From NCBI GenBank assembly GCA_037367405.1, contig JAZKJV010003374.1, forward strand, positions 1 through 64,000: 64,000 bases of DNA, written 5' to 3'. The translations under genes were made by a program, and so were the position numbers. The stretch is from Ottelia alismoides (taxonomy: Eukaryota > Streptophyta > Magnoliopsida > Alismatales > Hydrocharitaceae). Below the pieces are notes generated by a model, which was not told where the DNA came from, made no database searches, and was given only the letters and a program-made list of their open reading frames with translations. Positions 46,963-59,216 of this stretch are shown piece by piece (the stretch's first letter is position 1; the number at the start of each line of letters is the position of its first letter).

Positions 46963-47228
46963 TGTTAATGGTGATGTACTTATATGGTTAAATGGATCTT
47001 TGATTAGGGATCATTTACCCATCATTATATATGTTGTACTCATCTCCCCTTCTTCCATTATCTTAGTGAAAAAGTGAGCTCTAATCTCCATTGCAAGGAA
47101 ATTAGGGTTGAGAGTGGCCCTGTGATTTTCCTCTTTGTATGGTTTCCACGTAAATCCTTCTGTTCTTGTGGTGATTGATCGTGTTAATGTATAGTTGAGA
47201 TGGATGTTTATCCTGGGTTCCACATAGG
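46963..47228 (+). repeat. Probable 3' LTR of the copia fragment
   Basis: Starts TGTTAATGGTGATG right after the purine tract. Contains TTTCCACGTAAATCC and GATTGATCGTGTTAATG and may end at GGTTCCACA. No 5' partner is in the window, so the right end is a guess. Confidence 0.45.
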
Positions 47229-50200
47229 TTAGAGACTGAATGGGGAATTCATCAGGGAGACATTGATGAATTTCGTATTCATCATGCTAAAAATCAATTA
47301 TTAAAACCCTTGCTTAAATAAATTAATAAAATTCACTAATAATTCCTCATTATTATCTTGTATTATATTGTATATAAACTATGTATAATTGTCTATATTC
47401 TAACTATATTTATTGTATTTAATTACAACCTTTTTCCTTGTTTCTAATTCTCATTAAAAATCCTTAAAAATTAGGTTAAGTAATTTTCTATAATGGTACT
47501 AACCTTTAAAAGAGATAAAAAATACAAAAAATCCCAAATGCCCCAAATCGGTGTTTTTAGCCCTTTAAAAATACCCTCCAAAAATACTTTTGTACATGCG
47601 ACCTCTTTTGGCATTTTATCCAATATGAAACTTGTATATCTCATCAAGATCTACAACTTTTTGTTTTGCCTTTTTTCTAATTTCACCTCCAACTAATTCT
47701 TTTTAATTTTTATTTGATTTTATATTATTGATTTTTCTGATTGGGCCACGTGGCCCCTCTGGCCCGGCCACGTGGCCGCCTCCTCCCTTTGCTACCCGAC
47801 CCCTCCTGGAGCCATCTGATCTCCTCCCTCCTGCTTGAATATCCGTCGTCCGCCCCCTCTTCATTTCCAGCCATCAGATCACCGTTGAGATTTAATCTCA
47901 TCCACCCACACCAGCCTGCATCTCAGTTGTATGATTTAAACCGCATCTAATGGCTGAGCCACATCACCCACTCACCTCTCCACCGTACAATGGGACTTCA
48001 AGCCCCATCTGAACCGCACACCACCGTCTCTACCTCCACCACCGGATCAGATCTTACGATCTGATCGTAGCCCTATGCAGGAGCCCCATCTCCTACCTCA
48101 AATGCATCATCCTCCAGGAGTTACAACTCGCAACCACCTTACCCCCTTCGAATTTTATCTCCTCCCTCCAGATGCTTCTCATCAATCCAACGCCTCCCCT
48201 CCGTCGACTGTTTCATCGCCATCCTTGCGTATCCACCATCACTGCACCTCCATTACTCCTCCCACCATCAAATCACCGCTAACCCACCCCCCGCCACCAC
48301 AACCACCATGTAACCGCCAACGACCGCCTCCTATAAATGCAACACCTCTACCCCCATCCCACTCTGTCCACCATTCCCAACGTTCCTCCTAGTTGTCCTC
48401 CTTCTCCTGTGACAGAGGAGGAGCAGTTGACTGGCAAAAATGGTGGCTCCCACCCTCGATGTTGTCCCATGGCTTCGGCCATGATTCGGTCGCGATTGCA
48501 TGCTAATGAGCTTAAGGTCGGATTACCCGTGTATCGCGACAACCCGAGCTTCTTCCGAAGCTCAGCCTAAGCCAACCTCCTCTATCCAATTCCATCTCCA
48601 ATCAGGTAAAGCTCCAACATCTCTTTATCTTATTTTCTTGAATTTTTCTCACACTACACCTCCCACTTTGCTTCGATCCGAAGGCATCTTCACCTTCGCC
48701 AGTCATCCCTCTCATTCGGGGTAGGTCCCTGCCACCATTTCTCTCCGTGAGAACCTCTATCCACTTTGGGCTTCCTCATATGCCCACAACAGAGGAGAAC
48801 CCATCCACGACGTCACCTTCTCTACCTCTACAACCCTCTGTCCACCCTCATCTCATTCGCAACCACACTTCCTACGTTTTAGCTTTGTTAATGCTCTGTG
48901 GAAACCTTCACTGGTCGGAGTTTGCACTCATCACCGATCTCCAGCTCAACCACCGGAGGTGCAACATCGTTAGCCGTCTACAGCTAGCCTCACTGCTTCA
49001 CCTTTCGTCAGTCGTCTTCGCCAGACTTCCATGGTCCTCCGACGAGCATCAGGTAGAATGGGGCAGCCCGACGGATCTCTGGCAACCTCGCTGCCTCTCC
49101 CCCAACGGAGGAAGAAGCGCATGTGTCGTTGGATGGCGCCTCATGGCGACCAACCAATGGCCGAGATGATGCAGCGTCACCCTATCCAAGATTACATGCT
49201 CGGAGACCAAGCCGCCCCCTCCAAAGTGCCCAGATCCAGCCGCGTCGCCCAAAGCAGCGCCCCCTCCCGAGCCTGGCCTCTCGTGTGCCATGCACGTGAG
49301 GGAGCTGGGTGATTTGCATCTACCACCCCCGAGTTGACATAATTACATCGAGGTCCAGGCACATGTGTCTCATGTGCGTGCCTGGACATTCTATAAGAAG
49401 GCTCCACCGATTTATCAAAATTATTGGAACGTACCTGTGCTTTAGGAAAAATCCCACAAGGGCCCCTCCAGCTTTTGAAATTTACAAATAGGTCCCTCTA
49501 GGGGCCTATTAGCAATATTTATCCATCTGTTTTTATGCATTTTATTACATTTATGCCCCTACATTGTTTCTTTTATATCTTGAGCATCTTATATCCAAAT
49601 TGCATGATTTCAGTGTCATGTTGCTCCTTATTTAGTTCTCTATCCAATGGCACATTTACTTTTCTGATTTGGCGCTAATTGAAATATGATGAATTTTTAA
49701 TGCTAAATATTGTCCTTGCTCTATATGTCTCTGCCTTTAATAGATGATTATTCACAATTTTTAATGCTCGATTTGACTATGAAATTAAAACATAATCTGA
49801 TGCTCAATTATGTAATCTTCCAGGTCATGCTTGTACTAGTCACTTGCATACATATCCCTTGCATTCATTCATGCATTCTGAACATGCATCCTCTTAAAAT
49901 TACATTGAAAAATCCATAAAAAATTACATGCATTGATTTATATGCATTTTCGTGTGCATCTGCATGAAGACCTAAAATAACCTGAAATAATCACACATTA
50001 AATTAATTGACAAATTGGATAAATAGATTAAAGAGGCCCGTTTCCATGTGTTCGACCTTGATAGACATGCCGAGTATAAATACTCCACAACATTCAAAAA
50101 TTGTAGTTTTTGATTATCGAAATCTACCTCCTATGGTACGGCAATTCCTATTTATAAAAGAGGCATATTTCACATTCATCAGATATTCACCACTTTTGTT

Positions 50201-50490
50201 CATTCACTAGCTTTCGGTTCTAGATGCAATGCTTGAAAAATTAGTGGAAAACAAAGATTGCAAGTGATTCTTCCAGGAGAGTTTGCACAACATGATTACT
50301 AACATGCAATTTGCATATGACATCTTCATCTTCTTGGAATATAAGAAGCGTGAGCTCAAAAATATGATCTCCATGCTCAAAATCTTTTCTCGACTTCGAG
50401 ATTTGAAATTAATAGTGAAAAATCAAAATTTTGTTCCCTAAACTTGCAGGATGATGACATGGAAAGATCTCTAGAATTCTACTTTGGTTG
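47229..50490. other. Long LTR-like or retroelement spacer DNA, no gene
   Basis: AT-rich (47260-47700), then CCACGTGGCC boxes and a C-rich 1.4-kb tract (47740-49310) whose frames are compositional, then AT-rich DNA with CGAGTATAAATACTCCACAACATTC (50068). This GC-rich centre with AT-rich shoulders resembles a long solo LTR of Tat/Athila type. I could not fix ends or a target duplication. Confidence 0.3.
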
Positions 50491-50499
50491 CGTTGGTTT

Positions 50500-51135
50500 T
50501 TCTAATAAATTCTTAGGGTTCCCTCTCGATTGTAAAACCAACGATCAATGACCAGTCCATGTTGATTGACAAATTCTCATCTAAACTTTAGGAATGGAAG
50601 TCTTACTAAGTTGCTTTCTTTACCTGCAAGAGTTTGCCTACTAAACTCGTCCTTGATGCCACTTTCCACTCATCTCCTATCATGTCTTAATATACCATGT
50701 GGGTTATTGACAAGATTGATTTGATCAGGTGAAAGTCCTTATGGAATGGTACCCCGATAAACAATTATCGAGCCAAGGTCGCTTGGAAGAAAGTCATGAT
50801 ACCTAAAATTAAAGATGACTGGTATATTGTCAACTTAAAATCCTTCAACGTGCTTCTTTCAAAGTCGTACTTGGAGATAATTGACCAGAAACAACGTTGG
50901 ATTTCTAAGATAATTAGTGCTTGTTCCTATCGAGGAGGTCCCATTGACATAGTCTTCAAACCACGTTTAATGTCCTAGTTTGTGTGGATGACCCATTTGG
51001 GAGGGGCAAGGCTTCTTCAATCGATATTCCATAAAATAAGGGTGTCTCCACCTCCCTTTGGAAGGATGCAATTGAACTTGAGTGCTTTCCCTTTACTATG
51101 GAACCTAGCTAAAATAAAGGAATTTTTATTGCAAG
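50500..51135 (+). mobile_element. Older L1-type LINE (LINE A), left piece: reverse transcriptase C-terminal part
   Basis: Translation with several shifts gives FLGFPLDCK, then WVIDKIDLIR (50700), KSLWNGT, a WKKVMIPKIKDDWYIVNLKSFNVLL-type block (50785-50850) and AFPLLWNLAKIKEFLL (51087-51135). This is the succession after the YADD box of plant L1 ORF2. The continuation (zinc-finger-like tail) appears at 54640-55115, so LINE B sits inside it. Confidence 0.65.
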
Positions 51136-51289
51136 GGCTTTTAGATCTTGGAATGCAAGGAACAACCGGACCAAACAAATGAAAAATATAACCCCTCTGG
51201 TGCTTTTATCGCAACTTGAGAACCTAAAGGATAGGCTAAGTTACCTATACCACAACATTGGAGCAACGAGAGGAGATGTTTGCTACTTT

Positions 51290-54200
51290 CCAACCTTTGA
51301 AGTCTAGAAGGATAACCTCTGAAGTATAGATGCGGTTCACTTGCAAGAGACAAAGCTTAATACGTGACCTTCCTCGGTGGAGATCGCTATATGGGGTTAG
51401 ACTTCCAGAGTTCAGATCGGTCCCTTCAATTGGTGCATCATGAGGCATCCTTGTTCGTTGGAATGGTGACTTATTGGAGTTGAGTGATTCGGTGGAAACT
51501 CAACACTCATTGTCGTGGTTCATGTGTGCAAGGCCGATGGTGTCCGTTTTCTTCTTTCTGCAGTTTATTGGCCTTCAGGTGCGCATGATGGCTCGAGACT
51601 TTGGGAGGAACTTTGTTTGATGCGATTGAGATATGAAGACCTTCCTTGGCTTATTGGTGGTGACTTCAATGTCACCTTATTATCTTCAGATCGGCCCCGG
51701 GATGGAGGTGGGTTGGATCCAGGTTCACATGCCTTTAGAAAGTTTGTTGAGGAGCGTTCATTGGAAGTTTTTATGCTTTGAGCTCCCTTTATACGTGGCG
51801 GAATACCTATTTAAGATCTAGGATGGATTGGTTTCTGTGTTCAACAGAGCTACTGGAGGCTTTCCCACTGGCGGGTACTAGCTCTATGCCACGTTGTCAC
51901 TCAAATCACATACCTATCTGTTGGGACTCTGGTGAGTCTATTCATTTGGGAAGCCTTTTCCGGTGCGAGCGCTCTTGGATCTTGTAGGAGGATCTCAAGG
52001 CTCGCGTTGTTCAATGCTAGAGGGAGGTTGGTTTTTGGATCGGATTCTAGAGATATGGCAGCTCGTTAGAAGGCACTAAGGTCGTTGTTGGTGAGTTATC
52101 GTAGGGAGCTCAAAATACGTCGTAATGAATATAGGGACCTGGCTCAGGCTGAAGTGGTCAGACTAGATAGAATTGAAGGTGTTAGGGAGCTTTCTGAGGA
52201 GGAGAAGTTGACGAGGTCAACTCATCACAGGGTGCTTCTAGAGAAGGACAAGAAAAGAGAGGTAGAGTGGTGACAGCGTTCGCGCCAAACTTTCCTGAGG
52301 AAAGGCGATGCAAATATGAGATTTTTTGATGTGATAACGAATAGAAGGAGACATCAAAATTTTCCACTCTTTGGAGGTTAGGGGAGTATGGGTTGAAAGA
52401 GAGAGGGAGATCAGGGCTACAGATGTTGAGCACTTCAAGGATATGATTAGGAGGGACCACCTCGGTGGGATTCGTTGGCATGATAGAGAGGTACCTCGAG
52501 TTTCAGAGGTCCAGTTGTCTCAATTGATTTCTACTTTCACCCTTCAGGAGGTCCGCGCAACAGTTTTTTATCTAAATGCAGATGGCTCTCCGGGGTCAGA
52601 TGGGTTTCCTATTTTCTTCTTCCGTGAGTTTTGAGATTTGGTGGGTCAGGAAGTTCTAGCAGTGGTAGAAGAGCTGAGAGGAGAAAATCATGATTTTGAT
52701 CGGTTAAACCATTATTTAATTTTCCTTCTCCCCTAGAGAGATGTTGTAGATCGAATAGAGGACTTCATGCTTATTGCCTTTTCAAATGCCATATATCTCG
52801 TTGTTGCAAAAGTTCTTGCGAATAGGCTTCGTGTTGTTTTGGGTGACATCATCAGTGAATCGCAGATAGCTTTTGTTCCTGGCAGACTTATGATGGATGG
52901 TGTGATCATTGCTTCGGAGATTGTTGCTGATTGGAAGAGAAGGAAGGTCAAAGGTTTTCTATGGAAGATTGACTTCTCTAAAGCGTACGATTGTGTTAGC
53001 TGGAAATTCATATGTGTGTCCCTTTCTAGACGTGGCTTCCCAGATGAGTGAATCTCTTGGATGAAGAGGTGTGTGATGACGACTTCCTGCTCAATCTAGT
53101 TAAAAGAAAACAAGAGGGAGGTTTTTCAGACTCAAAGAAGGGTTAGGCAGGGGTGCCTGCTAGCTCCTCTTCTTTTTGTTATTGTGGCAGACACGTTGTC
53201 GAGGATGGTTACTCATGCGGTGGAGGGAAATTTCCTCCAGGGTTTCATCTTAAATGGTTTGTCTATCCCAATATTATAGTATGATGACGATACGGTCCTG
53301 TTTGTGGAAGGTGGTGCTCTTGAGACTGAGGAAATTTCTATAGTTTTGGACCTATTTGGGAGAGTCTCAGGACTCAAACTCAACGAGGAGAAATCAACTT
53401 TTATTCCATTTGGTCTTTCCAAGGGGGAGGTCGAGGCTTGTGGGGCATTCATGCGCGTATGGCGAGGGACTCTCTCAATCACCTATTTGGGGTTGTCTGT
53501 GGCGGACGATCGTTTAAAGCATTCAGATTGGGTTCCGATGGTATAGATACTTGAGAACAAGCTTGCAGACTGGCATGCTTCTTGCCTAACACAGGGTGGA
53601 TGCTTGGTGCTCTTGAGGTCGGTCCTTTCCGCGATTTCTATCTTTTTTTCTATCTTCTCGCTTTCTCCCGATGGGGATTCGTGGTCGGTTGGAGAATTCG
53701 ATGCGCAGATTCTTTTGGGTTGGCACTCCGCTAGTTGCATGGAAGGTTGTGACGCTTACTGAGGCTGATGGTGGTTTGGGAGGTCTAAACCTTGAGGTGA
53801 TCAACAAGGCCCTCTCGGCGAAATGGGTCACTCGTATTTGGGGTGATGGATCAGATACACTTTGTACACTATTGAGGAAGATTTATGGCATGACAAAGAT
53901 CTTGGAGTGGTGTCGCAGTAGATTGGTAAAACGTTCAAACTTTTGGCGTGGAGTGTGCTCGGTGCTTCCCCAGATTTCTCCATATCTAAATCCTGTTTTG
54001 AGGTATGGTGCAAAAGTTCATCATTGGATATGGTCAGATGTTGCTTTTAGTGTGAAGAAAGCCTATAAGGTTGTATATGCATCCATCGTCTTTGATCTGG
54101 GAATTGCAAACCAAGGTTAGGGTAAATCCGATCTTAGAGGATTCTTAAAAAAGTGAAAGTTTTTCTATAGTTGTTCGGTAGAGAGCGGGTCATGACTGGT

Positions 54201-54612
54201 GCTCGGAGGGCTAGGCTCTTTGGGGCAAACAACTCTTACTTGCGGTGTGGAGAGGAGATGGAGGATGCTAGTCACTTGTTTTTCCTTTGTTCTTCTTCGA
54301 GACAGATTTGGGCAGGGGCTAACTTACCTGTTGTTGCATCTTATAGCATTAATAGAATTCTGGGAGTCCATTAGATTGTTGGAACTTGCACAATAATTGA
54401 GAAACAACATGCGACATCTATTTTTATGGGCGATTTGGTTGGCAGAGGATGGAACTATTTTCTTTGGGAAAAGATTTTGTATCGAAAATGTAGTAGAGCA
54501 TGCCAAACTCCTTTATGGCTCTTGGTCTTTGTAACCTTTATACCTAACTTGTGAATATATATTTTTGGGTGTCTACATTCATGGTTTGACTCCTTTTTTC
54601 CTTAAAAAAATC
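51290..54612 (+). mobile_element. L1-type LINE (LINE B), 5'-truncated and decayed ORF2
   Basis: About 3.3 kb in several frames. An endonuclease is visible: LQETKL (51340), VYWPSGAHDGSRLWEEL, WLIGGDFNVTL (about 51652), DRPRDGGG. Reverse transcriptase follows: VAKVLANRLRVVLGDIISESQIAFVPGR (52800-52885), WKIDFSKAYDCVSW (52965), RVRQGCLLAPLLF (53137), YDDDTVLF (53280-53303, preceded by a stop; the second residue of the active box is Asp), then LKLNEEKSTFIPFG. The tail has FFWVG, GGLGGLNLEVINKALSAKWVTRIW (53770-53840) and a zf-RVT-like CGEEMEDASHLFFLC (54240). It ends near TTCCTTAAAAAAATC, a short A-rich tail. ORF1 is absent. Too many stops to be active. Confidence 0.85.
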
Positions 54613-54639
54613 TAGATGGACATGAAGTAAACAAAAAAA

Positions 54640-55115
54640 TTTACAAGCTTTTGACAAATGGGGGTATTAGGTCGTCTTTTGACAGAAAACTAGGATCAAA
54701 TCTTTTCAATTCGAGAATGACTTTTTTCTCTTATAGATGATTGGACATCAAAAGCACATAACCCAAGATTTGCTTTATAAGTTAAATATCTCTTCTGTTA
54801 ATAGATGCTATATATGCAATTTGGCCTCCGAAAACTTAAAAAACCTTTTCCAATCATGCTCGATCACGGAAAAAAATTTCTTGAATTGTAGTCTGATTAA
54901 ATGCGAGATAAAGTTTTATGATATCTTTTGATCATTGTTGACCTAAGGCTCTTATGATTCTTGGTTTAAAATATCATTGAAGGGATCAGTCTGGCGGTCG
55001 ATTTGGAATGCTCGATGTTTAAATGTTTTCCAGAACATTTCAGTTGCGCAAGATCGCGTAGTGCGAGAGGCATCATTGATTTGCTTGTTGTGTCTTTGCA
55101 TAAATTCACAATTGT
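54640..55115 (+). mobile_element. LINE A, right piece: zinc-finger-like tail
   Basis: Encodes HITQDLLYKLNISSVNRCYICNLASENLKNLFQSCSITEK (54758-54880), a zf-RVT-like CxxC...C region, and after a shift VWRSIWNARCLNVFQ (about 54990-55030). This belongs C-terminal to the piece at 50500-51135 and is a second, different tail from that of LINE B. Confidence 0.6.
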
Positions 55116-55354
55116 AGTAACTTGTACTTTCGACATCTGAAAACATTATTTCATCTATGCGAAACGCGTGCATCTCTCCTTCTTTGCACTCTTTATCCAG
55201 GCATGTTTCATGGTTACTCTTTTTTTAGTTTCTGCACTTGTAGATGGGGAATCCCTAATATCTTCGAAGTCCAAGAGCGGATCTGCAGTTACAAAGAAAT
55301 TATCTCCCATCTTCCTATCAAGCATGGAATTTGACGGTTGGATCTTTGGTAGCT

Positions 55355-55387
55355 AGAGTTTTTTTTTTGGGGGGGGGGGGGGGGGTG
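55355..55387. repeat. T8-G18 homopolymer junction
   Basis: TTTTTTTT followed by about 18 G. Homopolymer tracts of this kind often mark sequencing or assembly weak points. Confidence 0.6.
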
Positions 55388-55514
55388 ATTCTGTGATGGT
55401 CCGATGGGGTATCTGTTGATGATGATGTTGGTGTCTTCTCCGGATCTTCTCCTACATTATTTAGGATCTGCTACGTGGATTGTTTACCTTCTTTAAGATC
55501 TACTTTGGATCGTT

Positions 55515-56180
55515 CTTGGACTTAGATCGAAATAACTAAGATCCTTTCAGATAGTCTCCTCTCGACACATCTTGGGCCTTCCTTGTCCTCTCTAGCCGGC
55601 TTAACATCCCAACTCTCGTATCTTCTAACTGGTGCATCAACCGACCTTCTTTGCGAATGACCAAACCATCTTAAGCAGTTCTCTCTCATCTTATCCTTTA
55701 TCAGTGTTACATCATCTTTCCTTCTGATCACATCATTCTGATTATATCATTTTCATGTAAGACCACACATCCACTCTAGCATTTTCATTTATGCTAATGT
55801 TATTCTCTGTACATGTTATTGTTCACATGCCAATATTCAGATCCATAGAGTGTAACAGGTCTCACGTTGGTTTGTAATACTTTCTTTGGTTTTTTCAGAG
55901 GAATTTTCTTATCACATAAAATAGTAGAGGCTCTTCTCCCCTTTAATTGGCTTGCATTTATTCTATGAGCAACATCTACTTAGATTTCCCCATCATTTTG
56001 TAGGTTATACCTCAAGTATGTAAAAGAATCTCTCTTGATCATTATCTTCTACAATCTTCACATCGATTCCTTCACCACAGCTTCCATCAAATGTCAATTC
56101 CATATATTCATTCTTAGCTCTACTTATACGAAATTATTAATTCTTTAAGTCACGTCTCCAAACCTCGAGTTTGTCCTTAC
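55515..56180 (-). mobile_element. RTE-type LINE 3' end, decayed
   Basis: Minus-strand translation gives LEVWRRDLK (56173-56150), TFDGSCGEGIDVKIVED, INASQLKGRRASTILCDKKIPLK, VLQTNVRPVTLYGSEYWHV, and finally DKMRENCLRWFGHSQRRSVDAPVRR (about 55690-55620). The MRE..LRWFGH.QRR..DAPVRR end is characteristic of RTE-clade reverse transcriptase proteins in plants. Frames are shifted and there are stops. A second copy of part of it is at 63895-64000. Confidence 0.8.
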
Positions 56181-56199
56181 TCAAATAGGTCTGTACAAT

Positions 56200-56520
56200 G
56201 ATATTTTTTAAAAATCTATAACTATATTGTTGTTAAATATACAATGATGGTAATATTCATTGAAAAATTATTTTTTATATTTGAAATCAATGACAAATGT
56301 CAAATCAGTTGTTATATCATTAGAAACATTCCATATAGCAACATTTATTCATTGACATTTTTTAAAATTTAACTAATCATCACTAGATTTTGAACGATAA
56401 ATTAGGATGAGTATCTAAAATTCTGAGAAAAGTTATTATATAAACCGTCGCTAACAATATAACAATAGATGTGATATTGATGGTTAATTTCAAGTGAAAA
56501 TAATTTTGCAATTACTGCCG
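56200..56520. mobile_element. Decayed foldback MITE of the 8518-8968 type
   Basis: Contains TTGTTAAATATACAATGATGGTAATATTCATTG, GTTGTTATATCATTAG, ATAGCAACATTTATTCATTG and TTTAACTAATCATC in the order of the young element, heavily mutated. Confidence 0.5.
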
Positions 56521-56693
56521 ATGTGGATATGATATGAGTCGTTGGGGGTGTTTGCAGTTCAATCCCGTTCTGTTGGACAAAACAAGATACACGCACACGT
56601 AATTAATTTTCTACTCCTAATCCTAATCCTCTTCCTAATTATTCCATCTTGGACTCAGGAGTCATCATCACTTGGATTACGTTTTGTTTTTCT

Positions 56694-56701
56694 TATAAAT
56701 A
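56694..56701 (+). promoter_or_regulatory. TATA box of RING copy 2
   Basis: TATAAATA, 35 nt before the ATG at 56737, conserved in copy 1. Confidence 0.5.
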
Positions 56702-56736
56702 TCACCTAATTATCATTATCTTTGCAATACGAAGCA

Positions 56737-57390
56737 ATGGAATTGCCGCCCAATATCTCCGTCATCCGGAATCACCTCCGCTCCTCCGGCCTCCGCCCGG
56801 TCCTCACCATCTGTCTCCGTGCCCGCGAGAGGCTGGTGCACATACGGCGGTCGTCTCTCGGTGAGATCATCTCCTCGTCCATGCAAACGCCAGAGGAGGC
56901 ACGCATCACCCACGAGCGACGCTTTCGAATCGAGGACGGTTTCGACTGGATACTCACTAGCCCTATGACGCAGATCGCGGCGTGCATCGAACGGGCATTG
57001 TTGGCTCAAAGTGCCATCCGATCACTGGAAGAGCGGGTCTTGAGAACCCGAGAGCTGATCACAGGATTGATGGCGGCGGCTCGCGGCGTCAGAGTGGACG
57101 GAGAGGAGGCAGTAGACACGGAGGTCGTGTACGAGTACTTCGTGGTCCGTTGCGAGGAGGAGGTAATGATGGCGGCTGTACTGTTGGAGGATGTGGGTGT
57201 GGAGAGGGCGACGTACCGCAAGAAGGGAGAAGAGGAGGAAGAGAAGTGTGCAATATGTCTGGAGGAGATGGAGGAGGGAGAGGCGGTGGGGAGGCTCACG
57301 TGCTCGCATGTTTTCCACGAAGACTGCCTGGGGAGATGGCTTTTGCGGGGCAACGTATGTCCTCTGTGCCGCGCTTCCTTATCATCGTAA
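56737..57390 (+). CDS. RING-H2 finger protein, probable E3 ubiquitin ligase (intact copy)
   Basis: 217 codons, single exon, ATG at 56737 (MELPPNISVIRNHLRSSG), TAA at 57388-57390. The C-terminal RING-H2 finger at residues 171-211 has all eight zinc ligands in the pattern C-x2-C-x14-C-x-H-x2-H-x2-C-x10-C-x2-C, with the conserved Trp after the sixth ligand (LGRWLL). RING-H2 proteins bring a ubiquitin-loaded E2 to a substrate. The N-terminal 165 residues are charged and probably helical (RALLAQSAIRSLEERVLRTRELI), without a membrane segment, so the protein is likely soluble. Substrate unknown. An in-frame TTG lies 5 codons upstream, but the TATA position supports the ATG. It is strongly GC-rich against AT-rich surroundings. 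It faces the JAZ gene 3.5 kb downstream, of which 1.48 kb is an inserted hAT element. Confidence 0.88.
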   Translation: MELPPNISVIRNHLRSSGLRPVLTICLRARERLVHIRRSSLGEIISSSMQTPEEARITHERRFRIEDGFDWILTSPMTQIAACIERALLAQSAIRSLEERVLRTRELITGLMAAARGVRVDGEEAVDTEVVYEYFVVRCEEEVMMAAVLLEDVGVERATYRKKGEEEEEKCAICLEEMEEGEAVGRLTCSHVFHEDCLGRWLLRGNVCPLCRASLSS

Positions 57391-57920
57391 TTTTCGATTT
57401 CGGGTAAAGCTGATGCGAACTTTACGAAGGATGATGTGCTTCTTCTCTCCCATATCTCTCGATCAAGCAGAGGTTGACATGCTTCTCCGTTTCCATGGAA
57501 TACCAGAAAAGAATTAAGAGGAATTGTTCCTTGACTAGTACAGAAAACTGCTAAGCCTGTGTTTGAGAGAGAAAATAAGATCAGATTTTTTTGTTACATT
57601 TGAAAAAGAGTTCTGTAACTTGAACTCCTTTTCAATTCACCTTGAAAAAACGTAGATAGATGGGCACAGACAACTTCAATTGCCGAAACCACAAGTGTGC
57701 GGTCTCCAACCAAATAAATAAATCGTGGTACAAAAAACACGTGATCCATATGGATAGGACGAGATTGGGACCAAGAAAAAAAAACAGGGCCCCAATTTAG
57801 AGGTCGGTACAGCTCCACCACGCGATTTCATGTTTCAAATACGAGGTTAGAATGCGTCAAAGCCAAGCCGCGTTGGCGGACCAGTCCATTCGGATTAGCA
57901 ATGTTAGTCCCCCTCTAAGC
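57391..57920. other. 3' flank of RING copy 2
   Basis: Single-copy DNA shared with copy 1 (11264-11475, then 12180-12480). No further gene; the minus-strand frame at 57594-57821 has no recognisable domain. Confidence 0.5.
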
Positions 57921-57923
57921 TAA

Positions 57924-58100
57924 GCACATGACCTCTTTGGTTGCTGGGTTGGACTCGGTTGGGTTGGGTACACCGGTGTACTTCTCCTTCCAACCCTCTC
58001 AATCCTCCTCATAGTTTACTATTCATAGGGTGCAGTTTACTATTCATAGAGGTACCTCAACCCAACCCAACACAGTCCAATCCAGCAACCAAACAGACCC
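57924..58100. mobile_element. Tourist-like MITE, 177 bp, target duplication TAA
   Basis: Inverted ends of about 30 bp (TTTGGTTGCTGGGTTGGAC...GGTTGGG against the complement of CCCAACCCAACACAGTCCAATCCAGCAACCAAA), with TAA at 57921-57923 and 58101-58103. A direct TAGTTTACTATTCATAG repeat lies inside. Absent from copy 1 (12480-12500). Confidence 0.75.
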
Positions 58101-59208
58101 TAAGTGTCCTTCGTGACATTTCACGAGCTTTGAACAAAAGAAAAAAAATGTACCATATAAAATGTTTTAGAGAAATATTATTGGGAGTCAGTTACTTTCT
58201 TGAGAGGGGTATGTATCATGTGTGCGTATTACATAGGGGAGCATGTACACGTAGATGTGAAAATATGAGTGGCATGGAATTAATATTACATGTTTTTATT
58301 TGTCTAATCCATATTTTTTTGTAAAGATTTATTAAAAAAAAAGACCTTTAAAGTTGACGGATCTTGGATCATTGCATCCCGTAACTGCTCTCAGGAACTG
58401 CACTGAATAAGCATGCTTTTACATCACCGAGTTGCACGCTAGCTATCAAGTATCATCAATCATGTGCCCAAAATCACCTTAGTTAACAAGTTACTTGTAA
58501 ACATGTGCCGAACTACCTTGGAGAAACACCCCTTAGCAATCACACAAGATCAAATTGTGTTCATTCGCAAACATTCACGATCAATTGCGTACAGTCACTC
58601 GTGGATTCAGATTTTTTAGATACATGGTCAGTCCCTACTCCCCTCCTACTCTTTTTTCTGGTATTTTAGGGGAGCCACTGCTCAACCACCAGACCATTGG
58701 TTGGTTCTATTCGTAGATTCAGATGTCAAAAACAGCAGGACTCACTATAAGCAAAATGAGTTCATAGCTAGTTACGTTTTTTTTTCTGAAAATAAGTCAC
58801 CTTATCGTATATTGATAATATATAATGACTAGCATTATATATTTCGAAATGATTTTTATATTTAAAATTAGTAATGGTATAATACGTGTTACCATATCAT
58901 TCACGATTTTTTATATTTAAAATTAGCAATGATATAATACGCATTACCATATCATTCACGGTATTTAATATAATAACACTTATCCAACGCTATTTTTTTT
59001 TCAAAATTTGGACTGATCATCATTATTAATGAACAAATATGATGCAGCAACAAAATACAAACTGTGGCATCGGAATTTATTGTTAAATATATTTTTAACT
59101 TGTGGCAATTTAAATGTCCTACAACCTCGTTGTTTGAAGTAAATAAACTAAAAAAATGTTAGTAGGATCCTTGTCGTTACTATGGCAAAGAAAACCTATG
59201 TTGCAGGA
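58101..59208. other. Inter-gene DNA of module copy 2, no gene
   Basis: Matches 12640-13590 of copy 1 in patches. Includes an insert at 58613-58715 flanked by GATTCAGAT direct repeats (58604-58612, 58716-58724) and absent from copy 1. A decayed foldback MITE shared with copy 1 lies at 58790-59060. Confidence 0.5.
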
Positions 59209-59216
59209 GGTTTGAC

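Noticed and set aside
48075..49312. Overlapping frames of 60-140 codons in C-rich DNA
   Set aside because: No motif, Pro/Ser/His-rich by composition, and the region looks like retroelement LTR or spacer.
57006..57353. Minus-strand frames opposite the RING gene
   Set aside because: Shadows of the GC-rich RING coding strand.
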